Assembly: GCA_946886475.1 (NCBI GenBank)
Contig: CAMPIQ010000001.1
Coordinates: 1 to 64,000 of the forward strand
Direction of reading: 5' to 3'
Length of the DNA stretch: 64,000 bases
Source of the DNA: an uncultured Chitinophagales bacterium
GTDB lineage: Bacteria; Bacteroidota; Bacteroidia; Chitinophagales; Chitinophagaceae
Made by a program: the position numbers and the translations under genes. This document shows, one piece after another, positions 1 through 8,062 of the stretch. Within the stretch, counting starts at the first letter, position 1. Every line of letters begins with the position of its first letter. Under the pieces are notes generated by a model. The model made no database searches. It was not told the DNA's origin and was given only the letters and a program-made list of their open reading frames with translations.

Positions 1-59
1 GTGGTTTATTTTTTATCATTGGCTGGATTTTGTTATTGATCGCTATCCTCAAAAAATAG
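1..59 (+). CDS. 3' end of an unidentified membrane protein (partial)
   Basis: Reading from base 3, the window opens with 18 in-frame codons that end in TAG at 57-59. The peptide is almost entirely hydrophobic (G-L-F-F-I-I-G-W-I-L-L-L-I-A-I-L) and closes with two lysines, as expected for the last membrane span of an inner-membrane protein. The other two frames are less convincing as gene ends. The rest of the gene lies outside the window and its family cannot be told. It is co-oriented with ftsK, 65 bases upstream. Confidence 0.5.
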   Translation, partial: GLFFIIGWILLLIAILKK

Positions 60-111
60 ACATAATTTATTGTTAGCAAGCCTCCAGCCTGCATTTCACC
101 AATTGGATCAT

Positions 112-119
112 TATCTTTG
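112..119 (+). promoter_or_regulatory. -7 box (TATCTTTG) of ftsK, 5 nt before the ATG
   Basis: This is an exact match to the Bacteroidota -7 consensus TAnnTTTG. It ends 5 bases before the ftsK ATG at 125, so a transcript starting about 5-7 bases after the box would have essentially no leader. No good -33 TTG is visible at the usual distance. Confidence 0.55.
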
Positions 120-124
120 TTAAT

Positions 125-2722
125 ATGGCTAACAAGCTGAAAAAATCCACTACGCCTAAACCTGCTGAAAAACCGGTTGGAACGGAAAAAACCGGGAAGA
201 CACCAAAACCAGGGCCTGCTAAATTCAAAGCAGACCGCGAGGAAAGGGTGGATCTTAAAAAACTGGCCCGTGATGAAAGAACCTGGAAGATTCTGGGAAC
301 AGGTTCCCTCCTTATTTCCATTTTTTTGTTTATAGCATTTGTTTCTTACCTGTTCACATGGAAAGAAGACCAGTCGCAGGTGATAAATGAAGGTGTTGGA
401 TTTTTATTTAATGATAATGATGAAAACAGGGTAAGCAATCTTCTGGGAAGACTGGGTGCTTATACATCGCATTCCCTGATACGTAATGGATTTGGTCTTG
501 CTTCATTTTTATTCTGTACTTTCTTTTTTGTGGTCGGGATCAACCTCTTATTCAACCGGAAGGTTTTTTCTATCTGGAGAAATCTAAAATATGTGACCAT
601 TGGTTTGCTGATTGTTTCAGTTTCTCTTTCTTTCCTTTTTTCTTCCTCATTTCCTTTTGGTGGAGAAGTGGGCGATATGATTTCTGAATGGCTGGTGAAT
701 TTCCTTGGTACTATAGGCACAGCGGCATTATTACTGGTTGTTATGGCTTCCTACCTGATTTGGCAATTCAATCCTGCATTTAATCTGCCATCAAAAAATG
801 ATCTGCCTGTTAAAGCTGATACGCCTGAGGATGTTATGGACACACCGGTTGCAGTGTCCTCAAATAATACCAGCATAAACGATCTCTATGCGGACAACGA
901 TTTGCTTGTGAATGAAAAGGGTAATCTTTTAAAAGGCGAAGGCGCCATGGTTATAAACCCGGGAGTTGATGATTCAGCAACGGGTATGATGCTTACGGAA
1001 AAAGAAGATGAAGAAGATAAAGTAAGGGACAGTGAACCCGTTATTGAAAAAGAGATCACTGATGATATTTTACATAAACACGATCTCCCTGTAGCGCCTG
1101 AAGAAACATCATCAAAAAAACAAAGTAAAAAGGAAGAAACAGATGACCTAGAACTGGAAATTAAATCAGTTGAAGAATTACCAGCTGATGAAAATGTTGA
1201 AAAAGGTTATAGCGATCTTCCGCCATACGAACCTACACTTGACCTGAGGGATTATAAATATCCAAAAGTGGATATGCTGGAAGCTCATGGAAGCGAAAGG
1301 ATCATACAGGATCCGGCGGAACTTGAGGCCAATAAAAACCAGATCCTCAATACACTGAAGAATTATGATATCACTATTCAAAAGATCAGTGCAACAGTAG
1401 GCCCTACAGTAACGCTGTATGAGATCGTTCCAGCTGCCGGTGTGCGTATTTCAAGGATCAAGAATCTGGAAGATGATATTGCTTTAAGCCTCGCCGCCCT
1501 GGGCATCCGGATCATTGCTCCAATTCCTGGTAAGGGAACCATAGGTATCGAGGTTCCCAATCATAAAAAAACTGTAGTGAGCATGCGCACCCTGCTGGCT
1601 TCAGAAAAATTCACACATAATAATTACAGCCTTCCCATCGCCATTGGTAAAAAAATTGATAATGAAAACTTTATTGTTGATCTTACTTCAATGCCCCACC
1701 TTTTAATGGCAGGAGCTACCGGGCAGGGCAAATCTGTTGGATTGAATGCCATACTGGTTTCCCTTTTGTATAAAAAACATCCTTCACAATTGAAGTTTGT
1801 TTTGATAGATCCCAAAAAAGTGGAGCTTAGTATTTACCGGCATATTGAAAAACATTTCCTGGCCAAATTACCCGGTGAGGAAGATGCGATCATCACAGAT
1901 ACCAAGAAAGTGATCAATACACTCAATGCATTGTGTATTGAAATGGATAACCGGTATGATCTTTTAAAGGAGGCAGGTGCAAGAAATATCAGGGAGTACA
2001 ATGATAAGTTCACGAGAAGAAGGCTTAACCCACAGAAAGGACACCAGTTCCTGCCATTCATTGTTCTGGTGATAGATGAATTTGCAGACCTGATCATGAC
2101 GGCGGGAAAAGAAGTGGAAATGCCTATCGCCAGGCTTGCACAACTTGCCCGCGCAGTTGGAATTCATCTTATCATTGCCACACAGCGGCCATCTGTCAAT
2201 ATTATAACAGGAACGATCAAGGCCAACTTCCCTGCCCGTATTGCGTTCAAGGTTTCTTCTAAAATAGATTCCAGGACCATACTTGATGCAGGTGGCGCCG
2301 AGCAACTTATTGGAAAGGGTGATATGCTTATATCATACAATGGTGAACTCACCCGATTACAATGTGCTTTTGTTGATACCCCTGAGGTGGAAAAAGTTGT
2401 AGATTTTATTGCAGTGCAGCGTGGCTATCCGCAGGCATTTCTTTTACCTGAATATATTGACGAAAAGGAACTGGAAGGAAAGGATTTTGATTCGGCTGAC
2501 AAGGATCCATTATTTGAGGATGCCGCACGGCTAATTGTACAGAATCAGGTAGGATCTACTTCATTATTGCAGAGAAGGATGAAATTAGGTTATAACCGGG
2601 CCGGACGTTTAATGGATCAGCTTGAATCTGCAGGTGTTGTTGGTCCGAATCAGGGCAGTAAAGCCAGGGAAGTGTTAATAAAAACTGAAGCCGAATTGCT
2701 GGAATACCTTGAAAAAATCTAA
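125..2722 (+). CDS. ftsK: FtsK/SpoIIIE DNA translocase
   Basis: This is a membrane-anchored motor that pumps chromosomal DNA through the division septum. It is 865 residues long, in the normal range. The N-terminal ~215 residues carry four hydrophobic spans. An acidic, low-complexity linker follows to about 385. The alpha/beta motor has a Walker A motif GATGQGKS at about 530-537 and a Walker B motif VLVIDEFADL near 645-655. The C-terminal winged-helix gamma domain (about 800-865, with QRRMKLGYNRAGRLMDQLE) is the part that reads KOPS-type sequences in the family. The ATG at 125 follows a -7 box by only 5 bases. lolA follows on the same strand, an arrangement common in Bacteroidota. All key motifs are present. 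Confidence 0.97.
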   Translation: MANKLKKSTTPKPAEKPVGTEKTGKTPKPGPAKFKADREERVDLKKLARDERTWKILGTGSLLISIFLFIAFVSYLFTWKEDQSQVINEGVGFLFNDNDENRVSNLLGRLGAYTSHSLIRNGFGLASFLFCTFFFVVGINLLFNRKVFSIWRNLKYVTIGLLIVSVSLSFLFSSSFPFGGEVGDMISEWLVNFLGTIGTAALLLVVMASYLIWQFNPAFNLPSKNDLPVKADTPEDVMDTPVAVSSNNTSINDLYADNDLLVNEKGNLLKGEGAMVINPGVDDSATGMMLTEKEDEEDKVRDSEPVIEKEITDDILHKHDLPVAPEETSSKKQSKKEETDDLELEIKSVEELPADENVEKGYSDLPPYEPTLDLRDYKYPKVDMLEAHGSERIIQDPAELEANKNQILNTLKNYDITIQKISATVGPTVTLYEIVPAAGVRISRIKNLEDDIALSLAALGIRIIAPIPGKGTIGIEVPNHKKTVVSMRTLLASEKFTHNNYSLPIAIGKKIDNENFIVDLTSMPHLLMAGATGQGKSVGLNAILVSLLYKKHPSQLKFVLIDPKKVELSIYRHIEKHFLAKLPGEEDAIITDTKKVINTLNALCIEMDNRYDLLKEAGARNIREYNDKFTRRRLNPQKGHQFLPFIVLVIDEFADLIMTAGKEVEMPIARLAQLARAVGIHLIIATQRPSVNIITGTIKANFPARIAFKVSSKIDSRTILDAGGAEQLIGKGDMLISYNGELTRLQCAFVDTPEVEKVVDFIAVQRGYPQAFLLPEYIDEKELEGKDFDSADKDPLFEDAARLIVQNQVGSTSLLQRRMKLGYNRAGRLMDQLESAGVVGPNQGSKAREVLIKTEAELLEYLEKI

Positions 2723-2792
2723 GCTAACGTTAAGATGCCCTTTGTCATTAAACATCCATCCCTGCCGGCTCTCTATAACTATTGTAAACAAG

Positions 2793-2800
2793 TATCTTTG
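2793..2800 (+). promoter_or_regulatory. -7 box (TATCTTTG) of lolA
   Basis: This is an exact TAnnTTTG match followed by C, 32 bases before the ATG at 2833. It leaves an ordinary leader of about 25 bases and shows that lolA can be transcribed separately from ftsK. Confidence 0.6.
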
Positions 2801-2832
2801 CAAAGCTTTTTTTATCAAAATCAAATGAATTC

Positions 2833-3486
2833 ATGATGAAATATTTTTTTACTCTACTGGCAGTTTTAAGTGTATCGGTTGCAGTGCAGGCGCAAACAAA
2901 AAATGACCCTGCTGCAAAAAAGATCCTTGATGCTGTAAGTACCAAATTCAAGACCTATAAAGCACCACAGGCATCTTTTACCTATAAGGTTGAAAATTCC
3001 CAGGGCAAGGCCCTGTCAACCAAAAAAGGCTCAGTTATTATGAAAGGTGTTAAGTATAAAGTAAGCATGGATGGAATTGAAATTTTTTCGGATGGCAAAA
3101 CAACCTGGAATTACGATAAATCGGCCAATGAAGTAACCGTGAATAATGTAGATGCATCTGCAAATGCCATGACCCCTCAAAAATTGCTAACCAATTTTTA
3201 TGACCAGGATTTTTATTATAAATACAATGGTGAAAAAAAGCAGGGCAACAAAACATTACAGGAAATAGAGCTGACCCCAATTGATAAATCCCGGCCTTTC
3301 CATAAAGTGTATTTAACTGTTGATAAAGCAGCTAAGACAATTTACAGCGCAAGATTTCTTGAAAAAGCGGGTGGCCGTTATACTTACACCATCAATTCAA
3401 TGAAAACAAGCGTGGCTGTAAAGGATGCTGATTTTTCCTTTGATAAAGCCAGGTATCCGGGGGTGGAAGTTGTAGACCTGAGGTAA
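2833..3486 (+). CDS. lolA: LolA-like outer-membrane lipoprotein carrier
   Basis: This is a periplasmic chaperone that, in the family, carries lipoproteins from the LolCDE exporter to the outer membrane. It has 217 residues with a signal peptide of about 20 residues ending V-Q-A-Q. The mature part shows the LolA pattern: amphipathic N-terminus, the stretch ASFTYKVENSQGK, the turn SDGKTTWNYDKSANEVTV, and a C-terminal sheet. Two adjacent ATGs (2833 and 2836) could both start the protein. The gene has its own promoter box and ends in a strong hairpin terminator. Its position behind ftsK supports the call, because this neighbourhood is conserved in the phylum. Confidence 0.85.
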   Translation: MMKYFFTLLAVLSVSVAVQAQTKNDPAAKKILDAVSTKFKTYKAPQASFTYKVENSQGKALSTKKGSVIMKGVKYKVSMDGIEIFSDGKTTWNYDKSANEVTVNNVDASANAMTPQKLLTNFYDQDFYYKYNGEKKQGNKTLQEIELTPIDKSRPFHKVYLTVDKAAKTIYSARFLEKAGGRYTYTINSMKTSVAVKDADFSFDKARYPGVEVVDLR

Positions 3487-3507
3487 GAGACAAATATATT
3501 TTTGTGA

Positions 3508-3535
3508 ATCCCGGTTAAACAACCGGGATTTTTAT
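3508..3535 (+). terminator. Intrinsic terminator after lolA
   Basis: A 9-bp perfect stem, ATCCCGGTT (3508-3516) with AACCGGGAT (3521-3529), has a 4-base AAAC loop and is followed by TTTTATTTT. It lies between the convergent lolA and ZIP genes. Confidence 0.85.
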
Positions 3536-3573
3536 TTTGTTGAATCCTGGGTTAAAAAATTACAGATGTGCTG

Positions 3574-4395
3574 CTACCCAAGTGAAACATCCAGGATCAT
3601 CATTACCAGAAATCCTCCAATGAATCCCAGGGTGGACCTGTCGGTGTAAACATCCCTCTGCGTTTCAGGGATCACTTCTTCTATTACTACATAGATCATG
3701 GCACCTGCAGCAAATGCCAGCGCAAATGGAAGAATTGGTTCCATGTAAATTACCGCAACAGCGCCTATTACACCGGCTACCGGTTCCACTATTGCCGACA
3801 GCTGCCCATACCAGAAACTTTTAAGCCGGCTTACCCCATGCCTTCTCAATGGCATGGAAACCGCAATACCTTCAGGAAAATTCTGGATACCAATCCCAAT
3901 TGCCAGTGCAATGGCTCCGGGAATGGCTTCGGGCATGCCCTGTGCGGCAGCACCAAATAAAACACCAACTGCTAAACCTTCCGGAATATTATGAAGTGTT
4001 ATGGCTAGTACCAGAAGCGTGGTCCTGTGCAAATGGGTTTTTACCCCCTCTTTTTCTTCCACTCCAAAATTGATATGGAGGTGTGGGGTGAATTTATCAA
4101 GAACGAACAGGAACATGGATCCAAGAAAAAATCCAACTGCTGCAGGCATCCAGCTCATTCGGGGATACAGTTCTTCCGACATTTCAATTGAGGGGCTGAG
4201 TAATGACCAAAAACTGGCGGCTACCATCACCCCGCCTGTAAACCCCAGCATGGGATCGAGGATGCCGCGGTTCATGGTTTTAAAAAAGAAAACAAAAGAT
4301 GCTCCTGCTGCCGTCATCAGCCAGGTAAATGTGGTTGCGATCAATGCTGAATAAACAGGTCCTATCTCGAAAAAAAACTTTTCTATCTGTTCCAT
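3574..4395 (-). CDS. ZIP-family divalent metal transporter
   Basis: This is an inner-membrane carrier for divalent cations (Zn, Mn or Fe in the family). The 273-residue protein has about eight hydrophobic segments, a His-containing loop near residues 105-123 (HLHINF, HLH), and the two paired metal-site motifs HNIPEG (135-140) and QNFPEG (171-176), which define the GufA-like ZIP branch. It lies one base downstream of the MntR-like regulator on the same strand, so the two form an operon. With the Glu-type metal site of the regulator this context favours manganese uptake, but the substrate is not fixed by the sequence. Confidence 0.9.
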   Translation of the reverse strand: MEQIEKFFFEIGPVYSALIATTFTWLMTAAGASFVFFFKTMNRGILDPMLGFTGGVMVAASFWSLLSPSIEMSEELYPRMSWMPAAVGFFLGSMFLFVLDKFTPHLHINFGVEEKEGVKTHLHRTTLLVLAITLHNIPEGLAVGVLFGAAAQGMPEAIPGAIALAIGIGIQNFPEGIAVSMPLRRHGVSRLKSFWYGQLSAIVEPVAGVIGAVAVIYMEPILPFALAFAAGAMIYVVIEEVIPETQRDVYTDRSTLGFIGGFLVMMILDVSLG

Positions 4396-4396
4396 G

Positions 4397-5053
4397 CTAT
4401 TTTCTTTTTACAAACAGGTATTTCGCCAGTTGATGTGATATGGTAAATAAATTATTCCTCACTTTGATTTCCATTGACTGATCAAAACTGAACCTTTTTT
4501 TTATTTCTATACGGGTACCAATCCCAATCTGCCGGTGATGTAATAGTTCAAGTAAGTCATCCGACTGATTTGTTACCTGGCATATTTCAGCGGTTTGTTG
4601 AAGAGGTAGATCTGACAGTGCTATCTTATCTATGTTTTTGATCTTTCCCCTGCTGTCAGGAATGGGATCGCCATGTGGATCAAAACCGGGATATCCCAGA
4701 AATTCATCCAGTTTGTCAATCAGTTTTTTATTACTTATATGTTCCAGTTCTTCAGCCATATCATGTACCTCGTTCCAGTTGAATTTTAATTTTTCTGCAA
4801 GAAAATATTCCCATAACCTGTGCTTGCGAACCACATGCAGTGCAATTTTTTTGCCTTCTGTGCTCAAACTGAAGCCATAATAAGGTTTATAGTGCAGCAG
4901 CTTTTTGGCGTTGAGTTTTTTCATCATGTCTGTAACTGATGCAGGTCTTGTTTGCAGGCTTTCAGCCAGCGCATTGGTAGTAACGGTTCCGTCCGCTGAC
5001 TGAAGATGAAAAATGGCTTTCAGATAATTTTCTTCGCTGGAGGTATAATTCAA
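4397..5053 (-). CDS. DtxR/MntR-family metal-dependent repressor
   Basis: This is a metal-sensing transcription factor of 218 residues, with an N-terminal winged helix (about 5-65), a dimerisation and metal-binding domain (about 70-135) and a C-terminal SH3/FeoA-like domain (about 150-218). The primary metal ligands follow the family spacing: H78-x3-E82 and H97-x3-E101-x2-E104-H105. Residue 101 is Glu where iron regulators such as IdeR/DtxR have Cys102. This is the MntR-type choice and suggests Mn(II). The only available start is TTG at 5053, because in-frame stops lie just upstream. A palindrome overlapping its own promoter indicates autoregulation. It is followed by the ZIP transporter. Confidence 0.9.
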   Translation of the reverse strand: MNYTSSEENYLKAIFHLQSADGTVTTNALAESLQTRPASVTDMMKKLNAKKLLHYKPYYGFSLSTEGKKIALHVVRKHRLWEYFLAEKLKFNWNEVHDMAEELEHISNKKLIDKLDEFLGYPGFDPHGDPIPDSRGKIKNIDKIALSDLPLQQTAEICQVTNQSDDLLELLHHRQIGIGTRIEIKKRFSFDQSMEIKVRNNLFTISHQLAKYLFVKRK

Positions 5054-5070
5054 GCTGGTCTAATTTAAAA

Positions 5071-5086
5071 TTTAGACAAATCTAAA
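5071..5086. promoter_or_regulatory. Candidate MntR/DtxR operator overlapping the mntR-zip promoter
   Basis: The 16-bp inverted repeat TTTAGA-CAAA-TCTAAA has perfect 6-bp arms. The minus-strand -7 box TAGATTTG (5077-5084) sits inside it, so a bound repressor would block the promoter directly. It is 18 bases upstream of the TTG start of the regulator gene. Confidence 0.75.
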
Positions 5087-5158
5087 AAAAATCCGGTATA
5101 CAGGTTCATCAATTTAAGGATGGCCTGATTTGTTTATTTTTAAGGATAATTACCGGCT

Positions 5159-6124
5159 ATGATCAGAACAGGCTTAATTGTTTTATTAATGGCATTTGTG
5201 GCAGGCTGCGGAAATAAGGAAGAAAAAGACGAAACAGATGACGCAGGTTATAGTTTTGAAAAACTATCAGCACAGTTTAAAAAGATCACACCTCCTTACC
5301 AGCTGTCTGATACGGGGTTTTTGAAAAATAAGGATACCACCACCTTAAGGTTCAGTGAGTTTGGCAGTTTTGTGCCTGACAGTCTCATCACAAAAATATT
5401 TGGGAAGAAAGCAACCGTCCGTTATGTTCCGCTGGTTCAGATGAATCCAACGGATAAAACAGGTCTTTACCTTGTTAAAGCGGTTAGTGACAGGAAAAAG
5501 GCCGCTATCATGCTTGCTTTCGGTGAGGGCGAGCCCATGGCCGTATTGCCTTTTATTGTTCCGGATAACGATCCTACCACTTCTCAGCTAAGTTCCATTG
5601 ACAAATCTTTTATTATCACAAAATATGTAGGCCAGCAAAAAAAAGGAGTACCGTTGAAGGAGGGGCGTGAAGTATATGAATATGATGAAGATTCTAAAAG
5701 TTTTTCATTCATATTACACGATCCATTGAATATTGAAACGGCAGAAGTTGTCAATCCTATTGATACACTTCCAGGTAAGCATAAACATTCTGGTGATTAT
5801 GTAAAGGATAAAAAGAATTTTGTTTCCATCCGGGATGGAAGACATCCAAACCAGCTTCAGGTTTTCATGCACCTCGATAAAAATAAAAGCGCCTGTACCG
5901 GAGAGATCAGGGGCGACCTACTTATCACATCTCCAACTACAGCCATATACAGGCAGGGCGGTGATCCATGTGTGCTTTCTTTCAGGTTCAATGGCTCTAC
6001 CCTTACGGTAAAAGAAGATGAAGGTTGTGGTGCACACCGGGGGCTTGATTGTGTTTTTGATGGCACCTATCCAAGGAAGAAACCATCTAAAACCAAAACA
6101 TCCACCAGGAAGAAAACCAGGTGA
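5159..6124 (+). CDS. Predicted lipoprotein of unknown function
   Basis: I do not recognise the family. The 321-residue protein begins with a lipoprotein signal peptide (hydrophobic 6-16, lipobox V-A-G-C with Cys17) followed by a charged tether rich in Glu, Lys and Asp, which suggests an outer-membrane lipoprotein facing the periplasm. The middle is mixed alpha/beta. The C-terminal third has two Cys-containing loops (SACTGE, GDPCVLSF) and EGCGAHRGLDCVFDGTY, which could form disulfides, and ends in a strongly basic tail of Lys, Thr and Arg. It is preceded by an imperfect -7 box and has no obvious operon partner, since glgP-like follows 76 bases later. Confidence 0.75.
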   Translation: MIRTGLIVLLMAFVAGCGNKEEKDETDDAGYSFEKLSAQFKKITPPYQLSDTGFLKNKDTTTLRFSEFGSFVPDSLITKIFGKKATVRYVPLVQMNPTDKTGLYLVKAVSDRKKAAIMLAFGEGEPMAVLPFIVPDNDPTTSQLSSIDKSFIITKYVGQQKKGVPLKEGREVYEYDEDSKSFSFILHDPLNIETAEVVNPIDTLPGKHKHSGDYVKDKKNFVSIRDGRHPNQLQVFMHLDKNKSACTGEIRGDLLITSPTTAIYRQGGDPCVLSFRFNGSTLTVKEDEGCGAHRGLDCVFDGTYPRKKPSKTKTSTRKKTR

Positions 6125-6200
6125 ACCTGATATTATTGTGTAAATACTACACATTGTTTTTTATTTCATTACTTTGCGCAGCCATTAAAAAAATTTGAAA

Positions 6201-7907
6201 ATGGATTTCACATCATTCAAAACACCTTATCCTGTTGATGAACGTTATGCCAAACGGGTGGCTTATTTCTCTATGGAATTCGCCATTCATCAACCTTTGA
6301 AAATTTACAGCGGCGGACTTGGATTCTTATCCGGTTCTCATTTACGCAGTGCCTATGAACTCAGGCAAAACCTTGTTGGAATTGGTATCCTTTGGAAGTA
6401 TGGTTATTATGACCAGACCCGTCACCAGGACCAGACACTTCAGGTAACCTGGATGGAAAAGATATATAGCTTTCTGGAAGATACAGGGATCAAATTCGAG
6501 ATCACCATTCATGAGCATCCGGTATGGGTTAAAGTAATGTACCTGCCACCGCATGTTTTCAACAGCGCTCCTTTATTCCTGATGACAACGGATATTCCGG
6601 AGAACGATTATATTTCTCAAACCATTACACATCGTTTATATGATGCCAATGTGGCTACCAAGGTGGCCCAATTTATCCTGCTGGGTGTAGGTGGTGCAAA
6701 ATTACTTGATGAAATAGGATTCAAACCGGAAGTGTATCATCTCAATGAAGCACATGGTGTTTCTGCCGCCTTCTATCTGTATCAGAAATATCATAAGAAC
6801 ATTGAAGAAGTAAGGAAGCGCCTGGTATTTACAACGCACACACCTGAAGAAGCAGGTAATGAGAAACATGATATTCACCTCTGTCATAAAATGAGTTATT
6901 TCTGTGGTCTTACCATTGAAGAAACAAAAGACCTTACCGGAATGCCCGACGATCAGTTCAATCATTCGCTGGCTGCCCTCAGGTTTGCCAGGATCGCCAA
7001 CGGCGTATCCCAGCTGCATGGTGAAGTGTCGAGGCATATGTGGGAAAAATACCCGGATATCTGTCCTATACTTTCTGTTACCAACGCTCAGAACTGGAGA
7101 TACTGGGCAGATAAGCAATTATACAGGGCACGTGAAGATGGCAATGACCTGGCATTTGATGACCGTAAAAAATGGATGAAGAAAAGGGCATTTGAAATTG
7201 TTGCCGACCAGACAGGGAAGGTATTCGATCCGAATGTATTTACCATTGTGTGGGCAAGAAGATTTGCCGGTTATAAAAGAGCCAGTCTTATTGCTTCAGA
7301 CAAAGCGCGTTTTGATGCCCTGATGCACAATAAAAAATATCCTGTGCAGATCATCTGGGCAGGTAAACCCTATCCGGTTGATTATCCTGCCATTTCAGAA
7401 TTTAACCACCTGGTTCATTTGAGTAAGGGTTATAAGAATGTTGCCGTGGTGATTGGATATGAACTTGCCCTGAGTAAGAGGATGAAACAGGCTGCCGATT
7501 GCTGGTTAAATAATCCAAGGGTACCAAGAGAAGCATCGGGCACAAGTGGTATGACCGCTGCAATGAATGGCGCCGTAAATTTTTCAACCAATGATGGATG
7601 GATCCCTGAATTTATTCACCCGGGCAATAATGGTTTTGTGGTTCCGCCTGTTGATTACACAAATATTTCCGTGCAGGAACAGGATCAGTATGATCTGGAC
7701 CAGATCTATGAGATACTGAATAACCAGATCCTTCCGCTTTATTATGAGGACCATAACACCTGGAGGCAGATCGTTAAGAACGGAATGAGAGATGTATGGG
7801 TACAGTTTGACAGCAACCGGATGGCAGAAGAATATTATGAACTATTGTATAAAAGAGAATACGTTTCGCATAAAAGAAAACACAGGGCGGATGATATGGC
7901 GAGGTAG
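6201..7907 (+). CDS. GT35 alpha-glucan phosphorylase-like protein lacking the PLP lysine
   Basis: This is a short-type alpha-glucan phosphorylase homolog (GT-B fold) of 568 residues; the family releases glucose-1-phosphate from glycogen or maltodextrin. It shows YFSMEFAI near the N-terminus, the sugar-binding NEAHGVSA, and the phosphate-side ARRFAGYKRA. The block that normally carries the PLP-binding lysine (EASGTSGMK in the family) reads EASGTSGMTAAMNG, with Thr at residue 452 in place of Lys. The ATG at 6201 is preferred over an in-frame TTG at 6195. A GH13 enzyme and its own distance from glycogen genes suggest a role in storage glucan metabolism, but without the lysine classical PLP chemistry is doubtful. 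Confidence 0.85.
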   Translation: MDFTSFKTPYPVDERYAKRVAYFSMEFAIHQPLKIYSGGLGFLSGSHLRSAYELRQNLVGIGILWKYGYYDQTRHQDQTLQVTWMEKIYSFLEDTGIKFEITIHEHPVWVKVMYLPPHVFNSAPLFLMTTDIPENDYISQTITHRLYDANVATKVAQFILLGVGGAKLLDEIGFKPEVYHLNEAHGVSAAFYLYQKYHKNIEEVRKRLVFTTHTPEEAGNEKHDIHLCHKMSYFCGLTIEETKDLTGMPDDQFNHSLAALRFARIANGVSQLHGEVSRHMWEKYPDICPILSVTNAQNWRYWADKQLYRAREDGNDLAFDDRKKWMKKRAFEIVADQTGKVFDPNVFTIVWARRFAGYKRASLIASDKARFDALMHNKKYPVQIIWAGKPYPVDYPAISEFNHLVHLSKGYKNVAVVIGYELALSKRMKQAADCWLNNPRVPREASGTSGMTAAMNGAVNFSTNDGWIPEFIHPGNNGFVVPPVDYTNISVQEQDQYDLDQIYEILNNQILPLYYEDHNTWRQIVKNGMRDVWVQFDSNRMAEEYYELLYKREYVSHKRKHRADDMAR

Positions 7908-7920
7908 TTTGCTATCGTTC

Positions 7921-7948
7921 GTTCAAAGTTCATAGTTCAAAGTTCAAA
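7921..7948 (+). repeat. Heptamer tandem repeat (GTTCAAA x4)
   Basis: Four 7-bp units (GTTCAAA, GTTCATA, GTTCAAA, GTTCAAA) lie just after the phosphorylase-like gene. The same heptads occur in inverted orientation at 8028-8062. The first 22 bases pair with 8029-8050 with one mismatch, across a spacer of about 86 bases. Confidence 0.8.
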
Positions 7949-8027
7949 GTCGGGTCGTTTACAGGGTTCCACGTCTATTCAATTGCCCGCCAGGTAATCG
8001 ATAGATCCTGCATTCTGTAGTTCGCTG

Positions 8028-8062
8028 ACTTTGAACTATGAACTCTGAACGCTGAACTCTGC
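8028..8062 (+). repeat. Inverted heptamer array overlapping the 3' end of ispH
   Basis: Five 7-bp units (ACTTTGA, ACTATGA, ACTCTGA, ACGCTGA, ACTCTGC) are the reverse complement of the 7921-7948 array type. The array runs into ispH from its 3' side and supplies the last codons and the stop. Confidence 0.8.

Noticed and set aside
1964..2305. 113-residue minus-strand frame inside ftsK
   Set aside because: It lies fully antisense to the FtsK motor domain with biased Cys/Arg/His content and no motif; it is a shadow frame.
6195..7907. Phosphorylase-like protein read as a glycogen synthase
   Set aside because: It lacks the N-terminal KxGG sugar-nucleotide motif of GT5; the EASGTSGM and RRFAGYKR blocks place it with GT35-type proteins despite the missing lysine.
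7921..8062. Repeat arrays considered as a CRISPR
   Set aside because: Units are 7 bp, contiguous, with no spacers, and no cas gene is present.
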